From: Thermus altitudinis
GTDB lineage: Bacteria > Deinococcota > Deinococci > Deinococcales > Thermaceae
Assembly: GCF_022760835.1 (NCBI RefSeq)
Contig: NZ_JAKTNQ010000019.1
Span: forward strand, 1-44,876
Reading direction: 5' to 3'
Length of the DNA stretch: 44,876 nt
The notes under the pieces are model-generated. The model was not told the DNA's origin and did not search any database. It was given only the letters and a program-made list of their open reading frames with translations. This document shows positions 20,698 to 28,177 of the stretch, one piece after another. Position numbers and translations under genes: made by a program. Within the stretch, counting starts at the first letter, position 1, and each line of letters starts with the position of its first letter.

Positions 20698-21732
20698 ATG
20701 TTAAGGTTTTGGTCTTTGCTGGTCCTTTTGGCCTTCGGCTTCGCCCAGGAGATCACCGTCCTCACCCACAGCAGCTTTTCCCTGGACAAGGGGATCATCG
20801 CCCAGTTTGAGCGGGAGACGGGCCTGAAGCTCCGCTTCCTCAAGGGTGGGGATGCCGGGGAGACCCTAAACCGGGCCATCCTCACCAAGGGGGCCCCCAT
20901 CGCCGACGTGATCTACGGCTTTGACAACACCTTTTTATCCCGGGCCCTCGAGGCGGACATCCTGCTTCCCTATCGCAGCCCGGAGATCCGCAACCTGAAG
21001 GCCACCTTGCTTCTGGACCCCACGTTTCGTGCCCTGCCCGTGGACTACGGCTGGGTGAGCCTGAACTACCACCGGGCCTACTTCAAGGACCGGCCCTTGC
21101 CCAAGGTCCCCGCCGACCTCGCCCGGCCCGAGTACGCCAGGCTTTTGGTGGTGCAAAACCCCGCCACCAGCTCCCCGGGCCTGGCCTTCCTCATGGCCAC
21201 GGTGGCCCGTTTTGGCGAGGAGGGTTACCTGGACTTCTGGGCCCGGCTTCGGGATGGGGGGGTGCGGGTGGCCAAGGGCTGGAGCGAGGCCTACTACACC
21301 CACTTCACCCTCTACAAGGGGGATAGGCCCCTGGTGGTTTCCTACACCACCAGCCCCGCCGCCGAGGTCTACTACTCCGAGGGCAAGTACCAAGAGCCCC
21401 CCACGGGGAACCTTTTCCCGGAGCTGGCCTTCTTCCAGGTGGAGTTCGTGGGGATCCTGAAGGGGACCAAGAACCTGGAAGGGGCCAGGAAGGTGGTGGA
21501 CTGGTTCCTTTCCAAGCCGGTGCAGGAGAACCTTCCCACGGAGATGTGGATGTACCCGGCCCGCCGCGATGCCAAGCTCCCCGAGGTCTTCCGCTTTGCC
21601 CCAGAGCCCGTGGGGAGCGTGCGCCTGGACCCTAAGGCCATGGCGGAAAACCGGGAGCGCTGGATTGAGGAGTGGACCAAGGTGGTCCTCCAGGGGCAAA
21701 GCCCCGAGGCGGTGCGCCGTTCCCGGCGCTAA
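20698..21732 (+). CDS. thiB: Thiamine ABC transporter, substrate-binding protein
   Basis: This is a 344-residue periplasmic binding protein that captures thiamine, or its phosphates, for import. A Sec signal peptide (MLRFWSLLVLLAFGFAQ) is cleaved near residue 17. The mature part opens EITVLTHSSFSLDKGI, and GAPIADVIYGFDNTFLSRAL is typical of ThiB. The C-terminal half has the hinge and the conserved end SKPVQENLPTEMWMYPA. The start at 20698 is chosen because it has the ribosome site and the signal peptide; an earlier in-frame GTG lies inside the expression platform. It is followed after 22 bases by the permease. The riboswitch directly upstream makes the ligand assignment strong. Confidence 0.93.
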   Translation: MLRFWSLLVLLAFGFAQEITVLTHSSFSLDKGIIAQFERETGLKLRFLKGGDAGETLNRAILTKGAPIADVIYGFDNTFLSRALEADILLPYRSPEIRNLKATLLLDPTFRALPVDYGWVSLNYHRAYFKDRPLPKVPADLARPEYARLLVVQNPATSSPGLAFLMATVARFGEEGYLDFWARLRDGGVRVAKGWSEAYYTHFTLYKGDRPLVVSYTTSPAAEVYYSEGKYQEPPTGNLFPELAFFQVEFVGILKGTKNLEGARKVVDWFLSKPVQENLPTEMWMYPARRDAKLPEVFRFAPEPVGSVRLDPKAMAENRERWIEEWTKVVLQGQSPEAVRRSRR

Positions 21733-21754
21733 CCCGCCCAAGGGGTAGGGGGCC

Positions 21755-23236
21755 ATGGCCCACGGGGGTCTATTGGTCTTCCTCTTCCTGGGCCTGGCCC
21801 TTTTCTACCCCTTAGGGCGCATCCTGGCCCTGGGGGTGGGGGAGGGGTTTAGCCGAGCCCTGACCAACCCCTACTACTGGGAGCGGTACCTTTGGAGCCT
21901 GGAGTACGGGGTTCTTTCCGCCCTCCTGACCCTGATGCTGGCCCTACCCCTGGCCTTTTTCTTCCGCCGCCGCTTCCCATTGAGGGGGGTTTTCCTGGCC
22001 CTTACCACCTTGCCCTTTGTCCTCCCCACCCCGGTGGTGGCCCTGGGGTTTTTGGCCCTCCTGGGCCCTAGGGGGCTTTTGGGGATGGACCTCTATGGCA
22101 GCAAAACCCTCCTCTTCCTGGCGGCCGTGTTCTACAACCTGGGCCTGGCCCTCAGGATTCTCCTGCCGGTGGCCCTGAACCTGGAGGGTCCCTTGCAGGC
22201 GGCCCGGGTTCTGGGGGCCACGCCCTGGAGGGCGTTTTTGCGGGTGGGGTTTCCCCTGATCCTTCCCGCTTGGGGCTCGGCGGGACTTTTGGTGTTCATC
22301 TACGCCTTTTCCGCCTTTGGGGTGCCCCTTCTCCTGGGCGGGCCCCGGTACGCCACCCTCGAGGTGGAGGTCTATACCCTCTTGGCCTACCGCCTGGCCT
22401 TTCCCGAGGCCAGCGCCCTGATGCTCCTGGAGATCCTCACCCTGGCCTTGGCTGTGGCCCTCTACCTGCGCCTCAAGCCCTACCCCCTGCCACCCGGAGG
22501 CCTCCTTCCCGCTCCCCCTTGGGCCTACGCCGTGGGCCTAGGGGCCTTCTTTCTGCTCCTCTTTGCCCCCTTGTGGGGGCTTCTTCTGCGCCTGGACCTC
22601 GGGGCCTTGGCCTCCGCCTGGGCCTCGGAGGACTTCACCCCCCTTTCCCTAGCCTTGGGGAACAGCCTCCGTTTCACCTTTCTGGCCCTCCTTTTGGCCT
22701 TACCCCTGGGGGTGGCCTACGCGGCGGCGGCCCGGAGGAGCCCCCTCATGGACCTTTTGGGCCTCTTTCCCCTTATGGTGAGCCCGGTGGCGGTGGGCCT
22801 GGGCTACCTTCTCGCCTACCCCCATCTTCGGGGCTCCCTGCTCCTCCTGCTGGCCGCCTATGCCCTTCTGGCCTACCCCCTCCTGGCCCGGGCCCTCCTA
22901 CCGGCCTTGCGCAGTCTTTCCCCAAGCCTCCTCGAGGCGGCCCGGGTCCTGGGGGCCACGCCCTTGAGGGCCTTTTTCCGGGTGGAGATCCCCTTGGTCC
23001 TTCCCGCCTTGCAGTCCGGGCTTGCCCTGGCCTTGGCGGCCATCCTGGGGGAGTTTGGGGCCAGCCTGGTGCTCTGGCGGCCGGAGTGGACCACCCTGAC
23101 CCTGGCCATCTACGAGCGCCTGGGCCGGCCTGGGGAGGCTCCTTTCCGCGAGGCCTTGGCCATAGCCGGCCTTCTGGCCTTGCTTTCGGGGCTTGTCTTC
23201 TACCTTCTGGACCGGGGCAGGGGGCGGGTGGGTTGA
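21755..23236 (+). CDS. thiP: Thiamine ABC transporter, permease
   Basis: This is a 493-residue inner-membrane permease made of two fused halves with about 12 transmembrane helices, as usual for ThiP/FbpB-type transporters. Each half has the EAA loop that contacts the ATPase: QAARVLGATPWRAFLRVGFP near residue 150 and EAARVLGATPLRAFFRVEIP near 395. The two loops are nearly identical, consistent with internal duplication. The start is the first ATG after thiB. No ATP-binding subunit follows; the next gene is convergent mutM. The ATPase must be encoded elsewhere or borrowed from another transporter. Confidence 0.93.
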   Translation: MAHGGLLVFLFLGLALFYPLGRILALGVGEGFSRALTNPYYWERYLWSLEYGVLSALLTLMLALPLAFFFRRRFPLRGVFLALTTLPFVLPTPVVALGFLALLGPRGLLGMDLYGSKTLLFLAAVFYNLGLALRILLPVALNLEGPLQAARVLGATPWRAFLRVGFPLILPAWGSAGLLVFIYAFSAFGVPLLLGGPRYATLEVEVYTLLAYRLAFPEASALMLLEILTLALAVALYLRLKPYPLPPGGLLPAPPWAYAVGLGAFFLLLFAPLWGLLLRLDLGALASAWASEDFTPLSLALGNSLRFTFLALLLALPLGVAYAAAARRSPLMDLLGLFPLMVSPVAVGLGYLLAYPHLRGSLLLLLAAYALLAYPLLARALLPALRSLSPSLLEAARVLGATPLRAFFRVEIPLVLPALQSGLALALAAILGEFGASLVLWRPEWTTLTLAIYERLGRPGEAPFREALAIAGLLALLSGLVFYLLDRGRGRVG

Positions 23237-23298
23237 TGCCACCCCACCTTGGCTGGGGTTCCCAGAGGGGTCCTTCCGGGGACCGGAACCGAGAGGGG

Positions 23299-24096
23299 CT
23301 ATGCCCCCTGGCACTGCGGGCAGTAGTGGGTGCCCCTTCCCGCCACGGTCCTCTTGGCGATGGGAGTGCCGCAGGCGGGGCAGGGAAGGCCCCTTCGCCC
23401 GTAGACGGCGTGCTCCTTCTGGAACCTCCCCGGAAGGCCATCGGGCCCCTGGTAGGTGCGGTCGGAAAGGGTGCTTCCCCCTAAGGCCACCGCCTGGGCC
23501 AGCACCTCCTTAAGGGCCAGGAAAAGCCTTAGGGCTTCCTCCTCCCCCAGCGCCTCTCCCCGGCGAAGGGGGGAGAGGCGGGCCCGGAAGAGGGCCTCAT
23601 CGGCGTAGATGTTGCCTACCCCAGCGGCCAGGCGCTGGTCCAGGAGGAGGGCCTTTAGGGGTTTGCGGCTTTTCCTTAACCCTTCCCAGAAGCCCGGGAA
23701 CTGGAACTCCTCCGAAAGGGGCTCGGGGCCCAGGCGGGGGAGGAGGGGGATTTCCCGGTAGTCTCCCCGCTCCACCACCCAGATGCGGCCAAAGCGCCGG
23801 GGGTCGTGGAAGAAGATCTCCTGGTCCTCGAGGCGGAAGGCCACCCGGGTGTGGGGAGTTTCCTCTAGGCGGAAGCCCCCGGTCATACCCAGGTGCACCA
23901 CCATCTCCCACCCCTCCGTGAGGGCAAAGAGGAGGAACTTGCCCCGGCGGCGGAGGTCCTCCACCCGCTGGCCAAGGGCCCGCTCCGTGTTCCGGTAGCG
24001 AAGGGGGTCTTGGTGCTCTATCCGGAAAAGCCGCTTCCCCAGGAAGAAGGGAAGAAGCTTTCTCCTGGTGGTTTCCACCTCGGGTAGCTCGGGCAT
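23299..24096 (-). CDS. mutM: Formamidopyrimidine-DNA glycosylase (Fpg/MutM)
   Basis: This is a 265-residue bifunctional DNA glycosylase/AP lyase that removes 8-oxoguanine and ring-opened purines. The catalytic N-terminus MPELPEVETTRR places the Schiff-base Pro at position 2 and Glu at 3. The helix-two-turn-helix includes GVGNIYADEALF, the conserved Lys is in RRRGKFLLF, and the C-terminal zinc finger is CPACGTPIAKRTVAGRGTHY followed by CPQC. The length fits the T. thermophilus enzyme. It starts 2 bases after the stop of the thioesterase gene, so it is the last gene of a three-gene minus-strand unit. It converges with thiP across 62 bases that hold only short weak hairpins. Confidence 0.97.
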   Translation of the reverse strand: MPELPEVETTRRKLLPFFLGKRLFRIEHQDPLRYRNTERALGQRVEDLRRRGKFLLFALTEGWEMVVHLGMTGGFRLEETPHTRVAFRLEDQEIFFHDPRRFGRIWVVERGDYREIPLLPRLGPEPLSEEFQFPGFWEGLRKSRKPLKALLLDQRLAAGVGNIYADEALFRARLSPLRRGEALGEEEALRLFLALKEVLAQAVALGGSTLSDRTYQGPDGLPGRFQKEHAVYGRRGLPCPACGTPIAKRTVAGRGTHYCPQCQGA

Positions 24097-24098
24097 GT

Positions 24099-24458
24099 CT
24101 AGTCCACAGGCACGGGCTGGCCCTTTTCGTTCACCGCCACGTAGGTGAGCTCCCCCTTGGTGGCCAGCACCCGGCCATCCTCCTGGCCGAAGTGCTCCTT
24201 GTACACCTCCACCTCCACCGTTAAGGAGGTGCGCCCCACCCGCACCACCTTGGCCACCACCTCCAGGAGGTCCCCGGTGCGGATGGGCACCTTGAACTCC
24301 ACGCTGCTCACCGCCACGGTCACCACGGGTTTTCTGGCTCTCCTGGCGGCGGCGTAGGAGCCCACCTTGTCCATGAGGCCCAGCACGAAGCCGCCGAACG
24401 CAGCGCCTAGGGGATTGGTGTGCTCGGGGAAGACCAGCTCTAGGGTGCGCGCCTCCAT
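24099..24458 (-). CDS. Acyl-CoA thioesterase, YciA/BACH hotdog family
   Basis: This is a 119-residue single hotdog-domain protein. HTNPLGAAFGGFVLGLMDKVG near residues 13-33 is the catalytic helix region of YciA-type acyl-CoA hydrolases, with the conserved Asn and Asp. It is followed by SSVEFKVPIRTGDLLEV, the second typical block. It probably hydrolyses medium- or long-chain acyl-CoA in the cytosol as a hexamer; the chain length cannot be read. It lies 12 bases after the pterin dehydratase and 2 bases before mutM. The three neighbours share transcription but no obvious pathway. Confidence 0.88.
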   Translation of the reverse strand: MEARTLELVFPEHTNPLGAAFGGFVLGLMDKVGSYAAARRARKPVVTVAVSSVEFKVPIRTGDLLEVVAKVVRVGRTSLTVEVEVYKEHFGQEDGRVLATKGELTYVAVNEKGQPVPVD

Positions 24459-24470
24459 ACCCTTCCTAGG

Positions 24471-24707
24471 CTACCCCAGGAGGTCGGTGAGGCGGGCCAT
24501 TTCCCGGTCCTTTTCCGTGAGGCCCCCGGCGCTATGGGTCCACCACTCCACCGTCACCCGCCCCCACTCCAGGGTAAGCCGGGGGTGGTGGCCCTTGGCC
24601 TCCGCCAGCTCCCCCACCCGCTTTACAAAGGCCAGGGCCTCCTGGAAGTTGGCAAAGCGGAAGGTCTTGACCAGGCGCTCGGGGTCTTGTTGGATCTCCC
24701 AGTCCAT
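24471..24707 (-). CDS. Pterin-4-alpha-carbinolamine dehydratase
   Basis: This is a 78-residue protein of the PCD/DCoH family, which dehydrates 4a-hydroxytetrahydropterin and so recycles the cofactor of aromatic amino acid hydroxylases. The active-site signature is present as AEAKGHHPRLTLEWGRVTV, with the His-His pair, and WTHSAGGLTEKD supplies the third histidine. The N-terminus lacks the 20 or so residues seen in longer members, as in other short bacterial forms. No phenylalanine hydroxylase lies nearby, so a molybdopterin-related or general pterin role is also possible. It is first in the unit with the thioesterase and mutM. Confidence 0.9.
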   Translation of the reverse strand: MDWEIQQDPERLVKTFRFANFQEALAFVKRVGELAEAKGHHPRLTLEWGRVTVEWWTHSAGGLTEKDREMARLTDLLG

Positions 24708-24726
24708 GCCCCCAGGGTAAGGGAAA

Positions 24727-24752
24727 AGCCCGAACCCCTTAGGGTTCGGGCT
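24727..24752 (-). terminator. Terminator of initiator tRNA gene, possibly bidirectional
   Basis: A perfect 11-bp stem (24727-24737 with 24742-24752) has a 4-base loop. Reading on the minus strand it ends in TTTTCCC 7 bases after the encoded CCA. On the plus strand it is followed by CTCTTTT. Confidence 0.8.
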
Positions 24753-24758
24753 CTCTTT

Positions 24759-24835
<77 letters not shown>

Positions 24836-24844
24836 TCGCCATCC

Positions 24845-26221
24845 TTAACTATAGCCAGGGGAAGAGCTTATGTCAAGCACCTTGCCCGGGTTCAGAAGCC
24901 CCTCGGGGTCCAAGAGGGCCTTTAGTTTTCGCATCCAATCCAAGGCGGGGCCGTGTTCCAGGGGGAGGTACTTTTTCTTCCTTAGCCCCACCCCGTGCTC
25001 GGCGGTGCAGGTGCCGCCAAGCGCCAAGGCCTTTCGCACCAAGGCCTCGGCGTAGGCTTCCGCCTTGGGGTAGTCCGGGGGGAGAACGGGCACCAGGGTG
25101 TGGAAGTTCCCGTCCCCCACGTGGCCCAGGATGTTGCCCGTAAGGCCCATTTCCCCTAGAAGCCCCTGGGCGTAGCGCACCATTTCCGGTAGGTGGGAGA
25201 GGGGCACGGCCACATCGGTGATGACGAAGCGGTGGTCAGGATAGAGGTGCACCAGGGCCCAGTAGGCCTGGTGGCGGGCCTCCCACTGGCGCCGGCGCTC
25301 CTCTTCCGTCTTGGCGGCCTCCACCTCGAGGGCCCCCTCCTCCCGCATGATCTCCAAGGCCAGGGCGCTTTCCGCCTCCAGGGCCTCCTTGGTGGAGGAG
25401 TGGAACTCCAAAAAGAGAGCCGGCTTCTCGGGAAAGTCCGCTTGCAGGTAGCGGTTTAGCGCCCTTAGGGCCAGCTCGTCCAATAGCTCCAGCCGGGCCA
25501 CGGGAAGCCCGCTGGCCATCACCCGGTAGCTGGCCAAGGCGGCCTCCTCCACCCCGGGGAAGAAGACCCTTAGGGCGTGGACGTGCTCCGGCAGGGGGTG
25601 GAGCCTAAGGGTAAGGCGGGTGATAATCCCCAAGGTGCCCTCTGAGCCGATGAAGAGGTCCTTTAGGTCATAGCCCGCGCTGGTCTTACGCACCCCCCGG
25701 CCCAGCTCCAAAACCTCCCCGCCTGCCAGGACCACCTGGAGGGCCAGGACGTTGGCCCGCATCCCCCCGTAGCGCACCGTGGTGGTGCCGCTGGCGTTGG
25801 TGGCGGCCATGCCGCCCAAGGTGGCGTCGGCCCCGGGGTCCACGGGAAAGAAAAGCCCCGTGCCCTTTAGGGCCTCGTTGAGGGCCTTGCGGGTGAGGCC
25901 AGGCTCCACCACGCAAAGGAAGTCCTGGGGGCGTACCTCCAGGATGCGGTTCATGCGGCTAAAGTCCAGGCTGAGGGTTTCCCTCAAGGGGTAGAGGTGG
26001 CCCTCGAGGCTGGTCCCGGCGCCGAAGGGGATCACCGCCAGGCCCCTTTCCCGGGCGAAGCGCAGGGCCTCTTGTACGTCGGCCACGCTCTCCGGATAGA
26101 CCACCGCCAGGACCTCCCCCTCCTCGGGGTACCCCTCGTCCCGTCCGTGCCGGCGGCGCTCGGAGAGGGAGGTGTCCACCTTCCCGGGGAAGAGGCGCCT
26201 TAAGGCTTCCAGGGTGTCCAT
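24845..26221 (-). CDS. FAD-linked oxidase, glycolate/D-lactate dehydrogenase (GlcD-like)
   Basis: This is a 458-residue flavoprotein of the vanillyl-alcohol-oxidase fold that oxidises a 2-hydroxyacid such as glycolate or D-lactate and passes electrons to a quinone or cytochrome. The FAD domain (about 1-210) has VIPFGAGTSLEGH, GGMAATNASGTTTVRYG and LFIGSEGTLGIITR. The C-terminal cap holds HVGDGNFH and the ending GTCTAEHGVGLRKK. The start at 26221 gives the normal N-terminus (MDTLEALRRLFPG). A longer reading upstream would run through the MFS gene and is not protein-like. It follows the MFS gene by 10 bases. No glcE or glcF partner is present, which favours a single-subunit D-lactate dehydrogenase type. 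Its last codons double as the tRNA promoter. Confidence 0.9.
   Translation of the reverse strand: MDTLEALRRLFPGKVDTSLSERRRHGRDEGYPEEGEVLAVVYPESVADVQEALRFARERGLAVIPFGAGTSLEGHLYPLRETLSLDFSRMNRILEVRPQDFLCVVEPGLTRKALNEALKGTGLFFPVDPGADATLGGMAATNASGTTTVRYGGMRANVLALQVVLAGGEVLELGRGVRKTSAGYDLKDLFIGSEGTLGIITRLTLRLHPLPEHVHALRVFFPGVEEAALASYRVMASGLPVARLELLDELALRALNRYLQADFPEKPALFLEFHSSTKEALEAESALALEIMREEGALEVEAAKTEEERRRQWEARHQAYWALVHLYPDHRFVITDVAVPLSHLPEMVRYAQGLLGEMGLTGNILGHVGDGNFHTLVPVLPPDYPKAEAYAEALVRKALALGGTCTAEHGVGLRKKKYLPLEHGPALDWMRKLKALLDPEGLLNPGKVLDISSSPGYS
24848..24876 (-). promoter_or_regulatory. Promoter of initiator tRNA-Met
   Basis: On the minus strand TTGACA (24876-24871) and TATAGT (24853-24848) are separated by exactly 17 bases, the best consensus promoter in the window. 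Transcription would start about 6 bases before the tRNA 5' end. It lies wholly inside the last 11 codons of the GlcD-like gene. Confidence 0.93.
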
Positions 26222-26231
26222 GGAGGCCAGT

Positions 26232-27476
26232 TTAGTCCGGCTTGGCGTCGGGGAGAAGGGTCTCCGCTTCCCGCACGTGCGGGATAAGGTATCCGGAAAG
26301 GCCCCATACAACTCCCAGGCTACCGAAAAGAAGAAGCATAAGGGCGATGCCCTCCCCCTGGCCGTACCGCGGGGCGAAAACCCAGTCGGCCAGGGGGCCG
26401 GAAAGAAGCATGGCCAAAGGATTGGCAAACCAGGCGATCATGCGCCTGGCGGCGAAGACCTTGCCCTGGACCTCGAGGGGCACCTTGCTTTGCCAGATGG
26501 CCTGGTTGGAGCCATTTAGTAGGGGGAGGAAAAGGCTCTCCATGAAGGCCAACGCTGCCCATGCCCGGGGGCCTTCTGCCACCCCCATAAGGGCCAAGGC
26601 CAGACTGGAGAAGGCCATTCCCAAAAGGACCCCGTGCACCCGCTTTCTTGGTCCACCCCAAAGGGAAAGGAGAAGCCCACCCGCCACCCCACCAAGCCCG
26701 GAGGCCGACCGCACCAAGGCCAGAACTGCCTCCGAGAGGTCGGTCTTGGCCAGCACCATGGCGGGTAGGACGGTCACGGCCAAGGTGGTGAGGAAGTTGA
26801 TGCCAAAGAACATGAGCTGGAGGGCAAAAAGAGGGGGTCTGGACAGGATGAAGCGAAAGCCGAACAGGGCCTCCTCCAGGAGGGAGGCTGTGGGTTTTGC
26901 GGAAACCTGGGGATGGGGTATGGGCACCAGGAGAAGGGTGAGGATAGCAGCGCTGGCTCCTAGGAGGTCTAAGGCGAAGATGCCCCCAAGGCCTAGGGGG
27001 TTAAGGAGGGCTGCCGCCAGCACCGGGGCTCCCACGCCAGCTAAGGACTCCGCCAAGCTCATCATCCCGCTGGCGCGGGCGTAGTCCTTTTTCTCCAGCA
27101 GGGTGCTTAGGGCTGCGGAAAGGGCCGGCCAGTGAAGGCTTCCCAGGGCCCCGCTGAAGGCGGAAACCAGGTACAGGTGCCAGATTTGCAACTGGCCCAG
27201 AAGGAACATCAGGAGCAAGAACCCCGTGGCCAAGGCACTTCCCAGGTCAGCTGTCAGCATGACCCACTTCCTGGGGTAACGGTCCACCAAGGCCCCAGCC
27301 AGGGGGGAAAAGAGAATCAGGGGAAGAAAATGGAAGAAGCCCAAAAGGGAAAGGGTGGTGGCGAGCCCGGTCTTCTCATAGGCGTGGAGGGTAAGGGCGA
27401 ACCAGGTCATCTCCCGCCCCACCAGGGCCAGGGCCTGGCCCAGCCAAAGGAGACGGAAGGCGGCAAACCCTTGCAT
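26232..27476 (-). CDS. MFS drug/metabolite exporter (EntS-like)
   Basis: This is a transporter of about 414 residues with 12 predicted helices, of the MFS_3 branch that includes enterobactin and macrolide exporters. Family signs are FRLLWLGQALALVGREMTWF at the N-terminus, then LAGALVDRYPRKWVMLTADL, the A-motif-like loop. The ATG at 27476 is used; a TTG three codons upstream (27485) is possible. It is divergent from an HTH regulator across 65-75 bases that contain two perfect inverted repeats, so its expression is probably controlled by that protein. The downstream GlcD-like oxidase may be co-transcribed. The cargo is unknown. Confidence 0.87.
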   Translation of the reverse strand: MQGFAAFRLLWLGQALALVGREMTWFALTLHAYEKTGLATTLSLLGFFHFLPLILFSPLAGALVDRYPRKWVMLTADLGSALATGFLLLMFLLGQLQIWHLYLVSAFSGALGSLHWPALSAALSTLLEKKDYARASGMMSLAESLAGVGAPVLAAALLNPLGLGGIFALDLLGASAAILTLLLVPIPHPQVSAKPTASLLEEALFGFRFILSRPPLFALQLMFFGINFLTTLAVTVLPAMVLAKTDLSEAVLALVRSASGLGGVAGGLLLSLWGGPRKRVHGVLLGMAFSSLALALMGVAEGPRAWAALAFMESLFLPLLNGSNQAIWQSKVPLEVQGKVFAARRMIAWFANPLAMLLSGPLADWVFAPRYGQGEGIALMLLLFGSLGVVWGLSGYLIPHVREAETLLPDAKPD

Positions 27477-27500
27477 GACCTTCAATCTCCGGCCCTTCTA

Positions 27501-27527
27501 CTTCAAAAACAAGGGCTCTTTTTGAAG
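27501..27527. promoter_or_regulatory. Inverted-repeat operator between regulator and MFS genes
   Basis: CTTCAAAAA (27501-27509) and TTTTTGAAG (27519-27527) form a perfect 9-bp inverted repeat with a 9-base spacer. The centre-to-centre distance is 18 bases, close to two helical turns, suiting a dimeric winged-helix protein. It overlaps the expected -35 region of both divergent genes. Confidence 0.6.
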
Positions 27528-27533
27528 AGGGGG

Positions 27534-27552
27534 ATAGCTAAAATCTAGCTAT
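27534..27552 (+). promoter_or_regulatory. Second palindrome overlapping the regulator's -10 and start codon
   Basis: ATAGCTA (27534-27540) and TAGCTAT (27546-27552) are perfect inverted repeats with a 5-base spacer. Inside them TAAAAT (27539-27544) sits 6 bases before the ATG, the layout of a leaderless promoter. A bound regulator here would block its own transcription. Confidence 0.55.
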
Positions 27553-28171
27553 GCCTTTCCTGGTCAAGAATTCTTTGGCAGCGCGCCTTTTGGCCGATCC
27601 GGATATGGCGGTGTGCTTGAAACCTTTCATGAAGGGGCCGGCCAGCGTTAAGGACCTAGCCTTGGCCCAGGGGCTTTCCCCGCAGCAAGCGTACTATCGC
27701 GTGGGGCTCCTGTTAAAGGCCGGGCTCCTCCAACCGGCAGGGCTTCTTCTCCAGCGGGGCCGGTACATCCGGTTGTATCGGGCGGTGGATACCGATTTCC
27801 GTATTCCTCGGGAGCTGGTTCCGGAGAGGGTATGGGTGGCCCTCGAGGGGGCCCAAAGTTGGCAGGAGGAATGGGAAAAGGCCCTGGAACTTTATGACCC
27901 AGGGTATGGCACGGTTTTGCGTGTCTTCTTAAACCCGGAAGGGATCTTGGAGTTTGGAAGCGAGGGTGAGCCCGATATCCTGGCGGAAGAGTTTCCTCCC
28001 CTTGTAAACCTCTGGAGCGCTGGGCTCCACCTGCGCTGGGAGGAGGCCAAGGCCTTCCAGCGGGAGCTTTTGGCCCTTTACCACCGCTATGCTGCCCTCT
28101 CCCCAGCGCGAAAGGAAGAGGGCCAACCCCGGTATTTGCTCCACCTGGGGCTGGCCCCAGCGCCCAAATAG
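27551..28171 (+). CDS. Winged-helix transcriptional regulator (ArsR-like)
   Basis: This is a 206-residue cytosolic protein. Residues about 8-75 look like a winged helix-turn-helix: LLADPDMAVCLKPFMKGPAS, then VKDLALAQGLSPQQAYYRVG as the recognition region, and a GRYIRLYRAV wing. The remaining 130 residues, with several Trp and acidic helices (WQEEWEKALELYDPGYGTV), are probably for dimerisation or ligand sensing and match no family I can name. It is divergent from the MFS exporter, with two palindromes between them, the classic layout of a local repressor. The start at 27551 has no ribosome site but a -10 box 6 bases away. Confidence 0.78.
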   Translation: MPFLVKNSLAARLLADPDMAVCLKPFMKGPASVKDLALAQGLSPQQAYYRVGLLLKAGLLQPAGLLLQRGRYIRLYRAVDTDFRIPRELVPERVWVALEGAQSWQEEWEKALELYDPGYGTVLRVFLNPEGILEFGSEGEPDILAEEFPPLVNLWSAGLHLRWEEAKAFQRELLALYHRYAALSPARKEEGQPRYLLHLGLAPAPK

Positions 28172-28177
28172 GCCTCT

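Noticed and set aside
23237-23298. Bidirectional terminator between thiP and mutM
   Set aside because: Short GC hairpins such as GGTCC/GGACC exist, but none has a stable long stem or T-run on either strand.
22270-23484. 404-codon plus-strand frame overlapping thiP, considered as a missing ATPase
   Set aside because: It lacks any Walker or ABC signature, is Gly/Pro-rich, and lies out of frame in thiP.
26222-26428. Extended N-terminus of the GlcD-like oxidase
   Set aside because: The extra 69 residues are read from the MFS gene in another frame and do not look like protein; MDTLEAL at 26221 is the natural start.
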